In this document: positions 34,803 through 47,291 of the stretch, in pieces
Layout of the letters: each line of letters opens with the position of its first letter
How positions within the stretch are numbered: position 1 is the first letter of the stretch
From: Halocafeteria seosinensis
Lineage: Eukaryota; Sar; Bigyra; Bicosoecida
Length of the DNA: 64,000 nt
Reading direction: 5' to 3'
Assembly: GCA_001687465.1 (NCBI GenBank)
Contig: LVLI01000278.1
Span: 1-64,000, forward strand
Notes under the pieces: model-generated
Seen by the model: only the letters and a program-made list of their open reading frames with translations
Databases searched by the model: none
Told to the model about the DNA's origin: nothing
Program-made: the position numbers and the translations under genes

Positions 34803-35659
34803 TCTGCATCGATGCGAACAACGTTAAGTCTGCTCTGCCTTCGCATGAGGTTGCATGTTGAAGAAAGTTAACGGTCTCTTGCACTCAGCCAAACTGGCAC
34901 ATGTGCATGAATGAAGACCCTCTACATGCTATGGAAGATGAGATCAGGCTCTAAAGAATGGGATCCCTTGATTACCCTTGATCAATATGAGCTCATTTCC
35001 AATGCTATTCAGGTCCTCCCAACAAAATTACAAAAAAGAGTGGGGAACAGGTACAGCCGACGGACAGGGAGGCCATGACGCCTCTGTGCCATCGCCGTAA
35101 GGGGCACAACACGGTTGATCTACGCCTCTGTCTTACCTTTACACGATCTGGAACACCTTGGGCCTTGGTAAAGGGCAAGGAAAGAATGTCTCTTTGGATG
35201 GCGGGAGAAAACAATCTTTTATTATCAACGTATGAAAGGAAAGATTTTCACTTTGCGCCAAACAACCCGAAATGTTTTCCTTCTCTGGCTGGTTTTTTGG
35301 AGGAAACCTTCAAGTTACGTGCGGAAAACAGTCGCTTCAAGAATTGGTTGGGCCGTCCGCATTGAATTTGTCAATTGACAAGTTGCAATCGTCTCCAGTG
35401 TCTCAGTTACTCTGCATGAGAGTAAATCCAGAGCCCTAATTTAAGAGTCACTACTAAAGGGTAAATGTCGTAGACTAGCAACTTGTAACAAGCCCTATAG
35501 GGTTGGCATTGCTTGGCAACTAACCGTAATGAGTGAAGAGTGGGCCACATCATGACGCAAGGAACACATGTTTATTGCTTCAGGACATTATGCTGTACAG
35601 AGGAAGCTTGTACTGGTAGTACTGCTATTGGAAATCGCAAGAACTGTGTGATCAAAGTA
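34803..35659. other. Intergenic region
   Basis: About 850 bases without a supported gene. A plus-strand frame at 35075-35365 (96 codons) ends in a charged sequence, but it has no splice context or family resemblance. It may be a gene remnant. Confidence 0.4.
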
Positions 35660-38600
35660 CTATACATTGACAGCCTGATTATTCCCTAACGCTTCTTCTT
35701 CGGGCAGTTGTTCGGCAACTGCGCTCTCAACAGAAACAGCTTCCTCGTCCAATTTACTGGCAAACTCTTCGAGGTCTACAGGTTTCGTCAGAACGAAGTC
35801 AACTCCCTTCTGTACGAACCTTTGCACATCTACCGAGAGGGCATTGCCTGTCATTCCAATAATAGCCCCCGAAAACCCCATCTGCCTTAGCCGCTGCGCA
35901 GCTTCATACCCATCCATGTCTGGCATTTCTTTGTCCATTGTGATATGCGTAAAATGGGATATCCCCTTGGTTCTGACCAATTCGACTGCTTCTCGCCCGT
36001 CGTACGCCACCTCCACTGTGGCGTTTGGCATTTTGCGCAGTATTCCCCTCTTGAGCAGTTTGCAAGTCGTCTTTACGTCATCGACTACCAGGAATGTACG
36101 ATACGCAGAGAGACGTTTTGACTCCGATGTCGGAGTTCCATCCTGCGGGTTGGAATTCGTGTTGAATCCTTTCCGCGTAAAAGAAGTGTCGATTTCGGCC
36201 GGCGGGGCATCATTAAATGGTTTTGAAGTGCTCTCCGAGTCACCTGTCGCTTCGCTCGTCTCAAACGCTGCGCACCTCTCATCTGATCGGTTAGGCGCAT
36301 GATGGACGCTTTGAATCGAATTTGAGGCTTCACCTGGTTCACTTTTAGCGTTTTCCTGAGGGCGCAACGAGGGGATTCCAGTGTCATCCCTTTTGTCGTC
36401 CTTTCCATGAGGGTTGTCGAATTTATCCCCAAAGCTGTTAGAAAATTCTCTGAGCTTATCAATCTCTGCGTGTTCCGTACCCATACACGGCAATGAAAAT
36501 TCTATGGTAAACGTAGATCCCACTCCTTCGTTCGATTCTACGCTAATGCTGCCATTATGCGCTTCAATCAATGCCTTAGCGATACATAAAGAAAGACCGG
36601 ATCCTCGGGATCCTGGTGATAAATTTGCAAAGGGCTCAAAAATCGTTCCAAGCGCTTCTTCAGGGATTCCACCTCCACTGTCTGATATCACGAAAGTGAG
36701 CAAAGCTATGCAGGGGCAATTCCTTAAATTGGACGTGAGCCGGTCCTCGGGAGGAGAGCAGGAGTCCATCCTGCTGCTTTGAGCCTCCATCGTTGGCTGA
36801 CTGCCTATCAGCCCCTTCGGCTCTGTTGAGGCTGTGTCAGTACCTCTATCCGAGGCATCACGACGATCCTCTTCACTTCTTGTTCGATGCGTTATACCGA
36901 TACTGTTCATGAATGCATCTACCACTTTAGCTGCCGAGCTTCGCTTTCTTATTCGCTTCGTGTTCGGTTGAACGGCTATATCTACGTCAACGCTAACACA
37001 CGATGAGCTGCTGGGACGACTAAAGCGGAACGCATTGTCTAAGATCGCGGACAGAGCTGCCTCTATCCGTGCAGCATCGCCGATTACTTTGACATCACGA
37101 AAAGAAGACACATTGGAATTCTGCAATCCAACCACGCAAACTCGTGAGACCATATGAACATGCGCAACAGAATAGAGCCTTCCTACCTTGCTCTGCCTTC
37201 CCCGTTTCGCCTTGTTATCGAATCTTTTTCGCAATTTAAAGCACAGATCGTTTTCAGAGTCACTCAATCGACTTGTCAAATCCAGGCCGATACTCTTAGT
37301 GCGATGCCTGTGTTGCCACTACCCACGAATATAATGTCTCCATTTCTTGCTGAAAGGCGTGCTTGCATAACTTACCGCAAAGATATCGCATGGCACAGCT
37401 TAGAATACATCCTGATCATGTCAAACTGTCCAAGTTCCAGATTGATCTTGTCACTTGAAACCATATCGAAGTCTTTGACGGAATCCAGCGTCCTAGATAG
37501 TGAACGAACATCTTCAAGGCAAGAGTTGACGTTTTCGGAAAAATCACTCAGTTTATCTTCCTGTAACCACCAGTCCCCTAGTACAACTATATGATGCCAA
37601 GCAAACAGCCAAGAAAAACCTACCGAGTTCTCGCTGACACTGGTGGAGGAAGTTTCTGAAACATTGCTCGACATGTCCGGGAGTATCTGTAACTCGATGG
37701 CTCTCAGCTTGTAACAAACAGAATGAATAGCATTAAAGGGTGCGATAATCGGCGTACCTTCCTTGTGAACTCTTGAAGAACCAAGTAGATGTTGTTTAGG
37801 GGGACCCGCACCTCATGGAAAATCCTGTCGTTTGTAAACAGTGTGGTCAAGACGAACGTTAACACTTCGCACTGACGGACGACTTGCACCTACCAACGAA
37901 AGAAACGGTGTCGGAGATTCTCACGGCGCATAGCTTCCGCCTTCAGAGAAGCAGTTTGCAGCGCGCAAAGCTTTCCCCAAACAAGGGCTGCACAGGCACA
38001 CAGCGTATATACTCGAAACGCAATAGGTGTCCTATCCAAACGAAGATACGTACTCAAAGGCAAGACAAAACACCAAGATATCGTATTCAGTAGCATAACG
38101 GCTTCGTGGATCACTGCATCATCATCCCGTTCACTTGGAACATGAGGTTCAGCCCAGTACATGGAGAGAGAAAAGAGCTTAGATCCGCCGACTATTCCCT
38201 GAATACACAGCGATTCAGTTCCAACTCCTGCTCCCTTTTTTTTGATATACACCATACTAGAACCACTTACAATCAGGATGATTGACAGAAGAATCTCCCC
38301 TACGGATGCCCGATCCTTGCACACAAAGGAATAGCTGCAAGATAAGCAGCACTTTGCGACTTCACTGGTCTTTGGATACGAACACAAATCACTCACATGG
38401 CAGACACTGATAAAAAACCCACGCTAGTCACATTTGTAATTCCAGTAAGAACTTTCCATGGAGACTCGAAACTTTTCCCCCTTACATGGGGAGATCCTGT
38501 CAGACCTATAAAGGAAAGAGCAAGTAACGTTAGTGTGGCCACACGCGCCAGTCGCTTATATCTTCCCCATAAATTAAAAAACAGTGTAAACATCACCAAC

Positions 38601-39257
38601 GGGATGGTTTCAGTAATGGGTTCTGTAGTAAAACGGCGCACTGTGAGCTCGTCATTCATCTCTATTTCCACAGTTTTTGCGAATCCTGATCGTTTCCAAG
38701 CAAACAGAATACAGGGTAAAAATCAGCAACTGAATACGTGATGGACAGTTAACATACCAGCAACCTGAGTGATCTGGACGATGGTTACGAACGTCAGCAC
38801 TTTCGCGCTGAAGAGCAGCAATTTATGCTGCCGCCACTCCGGAAGCTGTGTAGCCATTAGCCATTGCATGGTGACCATGGCGAAAAACACAATTGTGTAG
38901 ACCAACTGTACGTCCTTGCGAATCGCACTAGCTTCGACTGCACAACAAATTGTTGCACCTTCCTGAGTTACATGTAGTTACACTGGGTGCTAACGTACCT
39001 TTAACTGAATCAGGATGGGCAACTATATACACAACCAACAGCGCCGTGAATATCATAGTTCCCACCACTTGCTGTCTCAACGGCGTACTCGTGCAGGTGT
39101 GCCAGCACTTCATCCTTACAGCTCTCAAAGTGCTTTGCGTTTCAAGGTCATGCAACTGGGACTTGTGCACATCGGGAAGCACGCGCCTCAGGCTCATCCT
39201 TGTCTTTCCACCGGGCTTGTATGTTTCTTCCTTAGTATCCGCGCTGGGCGAAATCAT
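35660..39257 (-). CDS. Membrane-bound hybrid sensor histidine kinase
   Basis: Nine exons, with first bases at 39257, 38937, 38685, 38334, 37824, 37707, 37560, 37307 and 37120, all in phase, give 1,028 residues. The N-terminal 390 residues contain about eight hydrophobic helices and no recognised sensor domain. The H-box FHEVRVPLNNIYLV puts the phospho-accepting His near 393. The ATPase domain has its N-box at ILDNAFRFS (Asn about 571) and Gly-boxes DSGGGIPEEALG and GSRGSGLSL. The receiver has FLVVDD, the acceptor Asp in ITMDKEMPDMDG (about 938) and TKP (Lys about 988). All catalytic residues are present. A disordered insert of about 150 residues follows the first ATPase segment. It probably passes phosphate to a histidine phosphotransfer protein outside the window. 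The ligand is unknown. Confidence 0.93.
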
Positions 39258-40364
39258 GGCGTAATAACGCCGCGTAAAGCAACAAGGGAACTCGACTCAG
39301 TAGTGAAGGGCCTTGCTTCTTGACTCAGTTGCTCCACAGGCTTTCCCTTACGCAAGCGTCTGATGCTGAGTCGCTGCCTTCACCTCAATAAGACGTTAAG
39401 CAGGTGCGGATCCGGCGTAGGCAATGCTTCTGTTTTATAGCTTGGAAATGCTCAACTTAGAGGGGGAGAAAACGCCGAACGAGCTTGCCGTGTTCTTCGA
39501 AGTCCTGAAGGGGGGTGGGGGTAGTTATCCCCCGTGCGCCCTTTCGATTGAGAGAAGAAACCTACCACGTTCCTTCCCCAATGTTCCACACTCGTATGAA
39601 CCGTCAGTGGTGGAAGGAGGCGCCCTTTTCGAGAGTAAAGGAGGGGAAGTTCGTCTGGCACGCCACACAAGAAGGTCTCGGTTGTTCTGGTGCGAGCTTG
39701 ATGAAAGCGATCATGCACCGACTGTCTGGTGGATGTGAAATCCAACAACTCAATGAATCCCACAACTCGCTTGGCGTCAACAAATCTCAAACTTGGTCAG
39801 TACTTTGTCTTATCCTCGTCGGGAGATCTGACAAAGAAGGTTGACCAACTTGCGGTACAACCCTAACGCATGCAGTCGCTTATGACGTCATATAAGTCAC
39901 TTCAGAGCAATCCACTTCCACTTCAACGAGTTCTGGACCGGATCCTTGTCTGAACTGGATGGTATTCAGTGGTACCGCTTACCGTCTCCTTCTTCTATCG
40001 TTTGCAGCAAAATGCTTGGTATTGTACGAAGGCAATATAAACTTCCAACTCGTTTCCATCCGGACGGAGGCGTAACGGGTCTGCCGTCTTGGTGTTCTTC
40101 GAGGACTGTCTCGTCATACCACGGTGCACACTGTGGGGTGGATCCATCTGAGCTTTCAGGAGCCCCAAAAAAATACGGAAGAAGGCAGAGTAGCCTTTGC
40201 TAGCACTAAGCGATAAGAGGTCTCGGCTGCTGGACAAATAACTCCGCCACGGAGATATACGGTATACCTGCTGATACATCCACTGACACACGACGGCTTC
40301 ATGTTAAGGATCATGACAGACTAATTGCTGACGACATTTGTCTCATTCAGGAATCTTACTTCTG
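39258..40364. other. Gene-poor region, possible element remnants
   Basis: Several frames of about 100 codons on both strands overlap each other (39424-39844 and 39995-40291). None has splice signals or a family resemblance. Together with the tandem repeat to the right, this stretch looks like decayed mobile or non-genic DNA. That is an impression only, as no reverse transcriptase, integrase or transposase motif was found. Confidence 0.35.
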
Positions 40365-40909
40365 CCCAGGAACTATGACAGCGGACGGCATCACTTCCGT
40401 AGCTACTGCTCCCCAGGATGAATAGTTATACTTCTGTCGCTTAGTTGTTATTCGCTATATAAGGAGGGCTCGCAGAAGATGTACACGTGATCCCAGGAAC
40501 TATTGAAGCGAGCGGCATCACTTCCGTAGCTACTGCTTCCTAGGATGAATAGTTATACTTCTGCCGCTTAGTTGTAATTCGCTGGTTAGAAGATTTACAC
40601 GTGATCCCAGGAACTATGAAAGTGGACGGCATCGCTTCCGTAGCTACTGCTTCCCAGGATGATTAGTATACTTCTGCTGCTTAGTTGTTATTCGTTATTT
40701 AAGGAGGGTTCGGAGAAGATTTACATGTGATCCCAGGAACTATGGAAGCGGCGGCATCGCTTCCGTAGCTGCTGCTTCCCAGAATGATTAGTATACTTCT
40801 GCTGCTTAGTTGTTATTCGTTATTTAAGGAGGGTTCGGAGAAGATTTACAAGTGATCCCAGGAACTATGGAAGCGGCGGCATCGCTTCCGTAGCTGCTAC
40901 TTCCCAGGA
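40365..40909. repeat. Tandem repeat, about 126-bp unit, 4.3 copies
   Basis: Copies begin with CCCAGGAACTAT at 40365, 40492, 40606, 40732 and 40857, so spacings are 127, 114, 126 and 125 bases. The second copy lacks about 12 bases (the TATTTAAGGAGGGTTCGGAG part). The last copy is cut off after about 53 bases. Copies three, four and five are most alike, which points to recent duplication. Each unit contains a short inverted repeat, best in the last two copies: GGAAGCG, a 7-base loop, then CGCTTCC. No long open frame runs through the array. Confidence 0.9.
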
Positions 40910-41370
40910 TGACTACAAGTTTAGACTACAACTTGCGTCATTAACCGCAAGGCTTGGACTACAGCTGTTGCTATCGCAGCTCTGATGCTCCACAGTCAGG
41001 AATAGAACTTTGAAGACTGATTTCTTCGGTTATGAATTCATCTGTTGTTTCAATACAAGTAAGGAGTACCAGGATCGCGAATGAGTCACTTCGTGAGTTC
41101 CACTTTGTCTATCCGTAGTGCTAATCCTACAAGGCTGGTAGGCATTTTGACAAACACTCAATCATTCGTCACTCCTTTGCATTGTATACCTGTCTGGCTG
41201 AATCACCGTAGCATGCTTGAGAACTTCTGGTGCTTGAGGCAGTGCAGTACAGATCCCTGCGACGTAGTCAATCCGTCGCTCGCACGGAGGCACTCCCCCT
41301 CTTACAATTGACTTACTTATTGGAATCGATAACCACCCTCATCGAATATGGTGTTGGAGACGAGGAAACG
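40910..41370. other. Region upstream of the anoctamin gene
   Basis: This probably holds the promoter and leader of the anoctamin gene. A frame that joins the anoctamin reading frame is open from 41230, but it adds sequence without family resemblance. No separate gene is supported. Confidence 0.4.
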
Positions 41371-44102
41371 ATGCAGCCCGACCCAGACTTGATTGGAACT
41401 GCATCCACGTCACACGATGCGCATCCACCAGCAGCAGACTCTTCCGAGAACTCGGCCCAGCATGCCACAGAGGAGGTGGTATTGGTATTGAAGGATGCCG
41501 CCAAACAACAGAGGACTCCCAAAGCGTCGGATAGGAGCGGTTTAACCCTGGATAGCATCCTCCAACGAATTAAAGACCAAGGACTGCAAGCGCAGGAATT
41601 GTCATGTGAAGATGGGCTCCATTACTACATCATTTCGGCCCAAGACGGGGATCTTTTCTTTCGCTATGCTTGCCGAACGGGAATGTGTAGATTTACCTCG
41701 ACAGGAACCCTAGCTACTGTTTCGAGCAAAACGCTAAAGGATTTCCCCCACTGCTTAGATTCACGCGCTTTTTTCACGCCTGCGGAACGGATCCGAATAC
41801 TCTTTGATGAATTAGATTGCGTGGTAAGTACCACGTATTCGTTGCATTGGAATGCTACATGCTCTCACTCAGACATGCACTTCAACAGTCGATACAGGAT
41901 CTCGAAGAAAATGAGACCGAGAATGCAAATGGCCAAGAAAAGCCAGAGAAACCCCTAGGATTGCTAAGTGATGGAAAGCAACACGGATGGCTCCATCAGG
42001 TGTTTCCGTTGCATAATCCCCAACAGCTGCACAAGCTGAGGACGTCATGGGTACGTTCCACAAAATATCAACCATTGGGGTGGATACGAGAATACTTTGG
42101 CGAAAACGTAGCGTTCTACTTTGCGTTCGTCGGTTTCTATGCTTGGAGTCTTTCCTTTCCCGCTTTAGCAGCTCTTGCTGTCGTGCTTGTTGGCCTTATA
42201 CGCTCGGAGGATTCGGTAGCAAATACCCTCATTTATTATTTCAGGAGTGTCTCCTCGCCGCATGATGATGTGGTCGCTACACGGGTGAAAGGTGCAATTG
42301 AAGTGGCCAGGCTCGAGAATGTCTTGTATGCAGTTGTGGTAGTCTTGTGGTCCACGTTATTCCTAAGACTATGGAGAAGAAAGGAGTCACATCTAGCCCT
42401 TCTTTGGGGAGTATTTGATCCTTCTAGATACGGAACCGCTGGTGCGATTGTGTCCCCCATACATCCCACGCGAACAGGATACAAACCCAATAGCTTGTTT
42501 GCAGACGCAGTTCGTATCAGTGATGAGGCCGGAAACGTTCGATACGTTGAAAATACAATTGTACGCTTCATCAGGAGGTGGGGCATATCTCTTCCTATTA
42601 TGGTCTGTTGTATAGCAGCAGCATTCGCTTTCATGTATCTCTGCGAGCGGTTAAGGCACTATGTCGAGGAAGAATTGGACACAACAATGAAATTCGATAC
42701 TGAGCGACAGGTTTATGTACGAGCAAATGCAACAGCCTCTGAAGTATTCAGTAATACTGCAAATTTTGTTGAACCTGCTGGGAGTAACGCCGGATCCTGG
42801 AGAATGTTTCAAGCCGGTACAAATGAGGCTCTGCTCGACAGTTGTGACCTTGATAAACCAAGATCCTGGTTTGATCTTTGCTGTTGCTACCTCACAGAAA
42901 TCATCCACTCGACAATGCATTTTATTGAAGAAGCATTCTTTGAGGCTCAAGAGTTATCAATCTCAGCAGTATATGTGGTTACAATGGCTCCGACCCTTGG
43001 GTATGCATTGGGATTGCCAATAATTGATGCCATGAACGCAGCAATTTCCAGGAGGCTAACGACTTTTGAAAACCACCGTACACAACAGGACCACGAGCAA
43101 TCTCTAAATTTCAAGCTAATTGCTTGTCAGCTATGTAATAACTTCTTGGGTCTGTTCTACATAGCCTTTGTGCGGCAAAACTTAGCAGTTCTACGGGATC
43201 GACTAGTGGTACTGTTCCTGGTGAGACAACTAATCCAGAACTTTCAAGAAGTCTTGCTCCCCCATATTTTGTCTAGCCTTCACTACGAATACGTAAAAAA
43301 GAAAGATCACGTTAAACAGTCTCTACGGACCTCCGCTGAAAGAATGGCAAAGATCCAGAAGGAATCAGAGCTTCCGGAGTACTCCCAATATGAGGATGTT
43401 CTGGAGATGCTACTTCAGTATGGATACGTCGTGCTGTTTGCTTCAGTGTTCCCTCTTGGTTCGATCGCTGCGCTTCTAAACAATGTCATGGAGGTACGTT
43501 CAGACGCTTACAAAATTTGCAGTGGAAAGCGCCCCAAGGGTGAGGCTAGTCCGGAGTTGGGGAGCTGGGATGCAGCTTTTCGATTCATTGCGCATTTGGG
43601 AGTAATAACGAACGTTGCGATCCTTGGGATCGCTCTTGCTCAAAGGGACGACACCGCGCTTGTAGAAAATTGCGTAAAGCTATCAGAAGGTAGCTACTGT
43701 TTGACCACCCTCCAGTTGAGTTTGTTTTCACTGGGAGCAGAACATATTCTATTGCTCCTGCAGGTTTCTCTCTGGTACTCGTTGCGTGAAATTCCAAAGG
43801 ACGTCCGGGGCCAGTGGAGGAAGAAAGCTGCCTACGAACATTCGGTACTCTCAAGTAGTAACAGCAAGTCTCTTACGGAAAATCCTAAATCAGCTTCAGT
43901 TAACAAGGGAGCATCTGCTCAGGCCGAAACAAACACCACAGAACATTGTAAGCCTTCGCAGTCACCGACTGACAAAGTTATTGTTCCTCTTTCAGTTTTT
44001 ACTAATGAAATTCGCCTTCTTCCGGAGAGTGCATTACCACACTTAGGTGATGGCCTTCGGAAGCGTTTAGGTGACTTTATCGAAGTTGACCTACACCGTT
44101 AA
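41371..44102 (+). CDS. Anoctamin (TMEM16) family channel/scramblase
   Basis: Two exons, 41371-41823 and 41889-44102, give 888 residues. The TMEM16 core is plain: YFGENVAFYFAFVGFYAW starts the first helix, and about ten hydrophobic segments follow. The Ca-binding helices are recognisable: EDVLEMLLQYGYVVLF carries acids where TMEM16A has its two helix-7 glutamates. FPLGSIAALLNNVMEVRSDA keeps the helix-8 Glu and Asp. Calcium-gated ion transport or lipid scrambling is therefore possible; sequence alone does not separate the two. The N-terminal 100 residues and the C-terminal tail are disordered. The second exon is started at 41889 because the nearer AG at 41872 gives the wrong phase. The start could also be upstream at 41230. 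Confidence 0.93.
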
Positions 44103-44367
44103 TTGGATACGCCGAGACATGCTAACGTCGTCGTCGTTGATTAGGCCGGAATTTTCTCCGACTTGGGGAGAAGCATTGGCTAGTTCCCGATGCGCGGTCT
44201 CGGAGAGGTTCCCGAATTAGTTCCCGAACCCCACTCCTGATTCAAATTCCGGATTATCGCCCACCAGGCGTAGCGCAGATTGGTATGTTGCGGTATTCTA
44301 GTCCATCCTTTCTTGCCAACACTAGCAGGTGGTACTAAACTGCGGTAGCACACCACTGAATCGTTCT

Positions 44368-46288
44368 CTAGCCGTTCCTCCCCGTACTGCGATCAATTGA
44401 TATTCCATCTTTACTCTTCTGCCAGTTCATAAATTGGTTATGCCATATGTGCCATAAGGACTCCTCTTTATAGCGGGGAGGCCACTGCATTTGCCGCTTC
44501 CGTGCAGCATTCCAGAAGTGCACGTAGAACAGGTTGTCTTCTCCTCCCCAAGTTGTTTTGTTAATGGTGGATCCACTGCAGAGCCTCAAGTTTTGAGATA
44601 CAACGGAAGTACCTGAACGACTATCTCCGTCACTTACAAAAAACCAACGTTGTCATCGAACAAGTAGAACCAAGTCATCCCGTATCCGCCGTCTCGAACC
44701 CAACTGTTCTCATTGTTCATCAGAGTACCAGTTACAGCATGTTCAAACAAGCGATCTCCGTCTTGAATGGAACTCTTTGTCCCCATCACCTTAGGAAATG
44801 ACACCTTCTTCCCTGTATCACCACCATTGCCAGTCATTAGCATTGCTTTAATCAAGGGATTAGTTAAATTAGGAATCCTTACCGACTGTGGTAGTATCTA
44901 AACCACGATCAACGAAGGAGGAGTCCATAGCAACCAAATCAGCGTCTACATGAAACACGAGGCTTTGAATAGAAGGGGTTGGGATATATCGTAAGGCCGA
45001 GTTGTAAGTCTGAACTACACGTAGCAAACAAATACTTTACTGTAACCAAGAAGTTGAAAACCGAACTTAACCAACGCACCTGAGTTTTTATCCAATGGTA
45101 TGTAGCGGGAGACCGAGAAAGTAACCGCACACGATCTCTCCACGCGTATTCCAATTCGCTTGCTAGAGAAGTTTTTCTGTCTGTATCGTAATCACTCACA
45201 TAAATACATAGACAGTGATACCATGGAGGAGGTTCGTCACATCTCAGCGTTGCATTCCGCACAGAGGAGACGAATCGCAACAAGTTTCCGACTCGGTTAC
45301 GATGTGGGACCAAAAGATAAATAAAGGGGTAACGTTCCTGCGGACACTTTCGGAGATCGCAGTAAGGGTATTCCAATACCTTTCCCTTGAGAGAAAAGAT
45401 AGGCTCTCGCAGCTCATCATTGTACGTTACGTTTTCTAGTTGGAAGGACCGCTGCAGTAGGGCTTCGGTGGACTTGATGGAAACAAAGCGCGCATCCATT
45501 TTGGTTGCATTAGCATAGCGCTTGGTGTCATTCACGCAGCGCTTCTGTTGCCAAACTCTAAATTTCTCCCGGAATGCGGGAGTTCCCCATAAGAAATTGT
45601 CATGCCGCCGGCGATGAAACTCCAACGGAAGCGCTTTAGGAATTGGAATGTGCGGTGATACAGCATTAGGCGGCAACATTGTTCGAGTTGCATCCATGTT
45701 ACCTGCGACAGTATGCAAGTCTTCCATGTTTTGAGAGAGAAGGTTTGCTCTATCGGCAAGTACTCTGGCGGGTTTCATCGCTTCCAGGTATTCAGGCATG
45801 TTTTCCTGTGGAAAGGAAAACGTGCGAATAAACTGGATCTTCCCTAATGTAGGCTCCGATTTTGGAACAGCAACCTTGCTTGCAGGTTCATAAGACTGTG
45901 TCCTGGCAAGAATCCGGTTTGCAGCAGTAGAGTTTGTAGCCTTAGCTTGAGGCGTTGTAGATGTTTTGTTTCCAGTAGACTCACTCCTGCTTGGTTCAGA
46001 TTTCATCGAAGGAGTTGCAATTTGACTTCCATCGCTAAAGACAGATCTCATTCCTGCATCCGGTGAATAGTACTCCTCCGAAGACCTGCTTCCAAGGACC
46101 CATTCAACTTCCGCCCAGATGAGAGCAGTAGCCACGACTAGAATAACGAGGGACAATATCGACACCACCGTCTTTTTTGGCGAAATTGAAGCGTTCAGCG
46201 TGGAAGAGAAGGGAGCACTTGGGGGCACTGAGAACTGCTCCGGCAAGCGTTTGTTCAGCCTCCGCGGCTCCGGTGTCTGTTGCCCCAT
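44368..46288 (-). CDS. Type II membrane glycosyltransferase, chondroitin-synthase/beta-4GalT-like
   Basis: Four exons, 46288-45080, 45009-44883, 44845-44638 and 44575-44368, encode 583 residues. The middle intron is only 37 bases (GTAAGG...AAAG) and contains TTTAACTAAT. A single N-terminal helix (residues about 36-60, SILSLVILVVATALIWAEV) makes it a Golgi type II protein, followed by a stem. The catalytic domain has FIYLLVPHRNRVGNLLRFV, the metal-binding DxD as LVFHVDADLVAMD, and near the end TTWGGEDNLFYVHFW, the WGGED motif of the CHGN/beta-4-galactosyltransferase clan. It probably adds GalNAc, GlcA or Gal to a glycan. Donor and acceptor cannot be read from sequence. Confidence 0.88.
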
Positions 46289-47291
46289 TACCGTCTAGCT
46301 AGCTCATCTATCTATCTCTAAAAACAAAGCATGTCCTAGCATCCGTCGTAGACAATGAGATACTTGCCAAAACAATCCCAATACGAACGACTCAGCGCGC
46401 GAAGCGCCATGGCCCAATGATGGATGACGCAGAGGCTGTCGCAATGTGAAGTCGCAAAAGTGCGGTCGCTACTGACCACGTTATGCGCCACATTGTGGCC
46501 CATGGTTCTTACCACCCACATACAGATAGAAAACATGATTCTACAGAGTAGCATGGTGGTGAAACATCCCTTCCTGTCATTGTGGCTGGGCTGTATTTAA
46601 GCAGTAACCGCACCACTTTGCACAGTGATTCCAACCCACCAAGTTACGTACAGAGCTAGAATGCATTCTCCGGTTGACCATAGGTTCCTGTAAAAACGCT
46701 GGAACTCTAAAGCAGCGTGGTGAATCTTTCCGGTCATGACTGGGCACTAGTGTGGAGGCCTCCATGTGGACACTGTGGACTTGCGACGTCCTGACCGCTG
46801 TCAAGTGCCGTCAGAAATCCGGGAAGAATCCGCGGTCACCGTCAATGCTACTGATGTTGTCATAAGTTCTTTAGATAACCCCGACAGCTTACCCCATTCA
46901 AGCAATAACCAACAGTTGCAGCTAACACGAGGCAACCAAGCAACGTTTTTGAACATTTTGGTTCGCAGTACCACATTCAGGTCGACCCTGGTGCTCGATC
47001 TTTACACCATTTGCATCATCTCAGTTTTCTTTGTTTCTTGTGATTTATGTGCAATGCATTGCTTTCGCCGCGCTGTTTGTGCCCGGTTTGTTTGCTACTT
47101 CTTGCTGCTGGGTGAAAAGATTGTTGCCGCGACCGTTGAACCTACGGCCAATGTTCAACGCCGGTGCCGGTTTAAAATGACCTACACACGGGAGTTATAC
47201 TGCATCTTTCCGTCTTGTTGCATACTCTCGTTCTAGTAGATGTGTATGTGATCCTAGTTGGCTGCAGGTTTTAATTGCGTAAAACAACAGA
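46289..47291. other. Divergent intergenic region
   Basis: About 1 kb between divergent genes. A 156-codon plus-strand frame at 46766-47236 has a hydrophobic, Cys-rich second half, but no conserved motif, splice context or signal peptide at its start. I treat it as unproven. Confidence 0.4.

Noticed and set aside
35075-35365. 96-codon plus-strand frame
   Set aside because: No family resemblance or gene context; possibly a remnant.
35660-39257. Histidine kinase as recent bacterial transfer
   Set aside because: Eight introns and base composition like its neighbours argue for a resident eukaryotic gene.
40365-40909. Regular repeats considered as a CRISPR array
   Set aside because: The units are long, contiguous and without unique spacers, and the genome is eukaryotic.
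41824-41888. Apparent frame break in the anoctamin gene
   Set aside because: The acceptor CTTCAACAG at 41888 is in phase; the nearer CTCAG is not.
46766-47236. 156-codon frame between divergent genes
   Set aside because: No motif, signal peptide or splice context supports it; kept only as a note.
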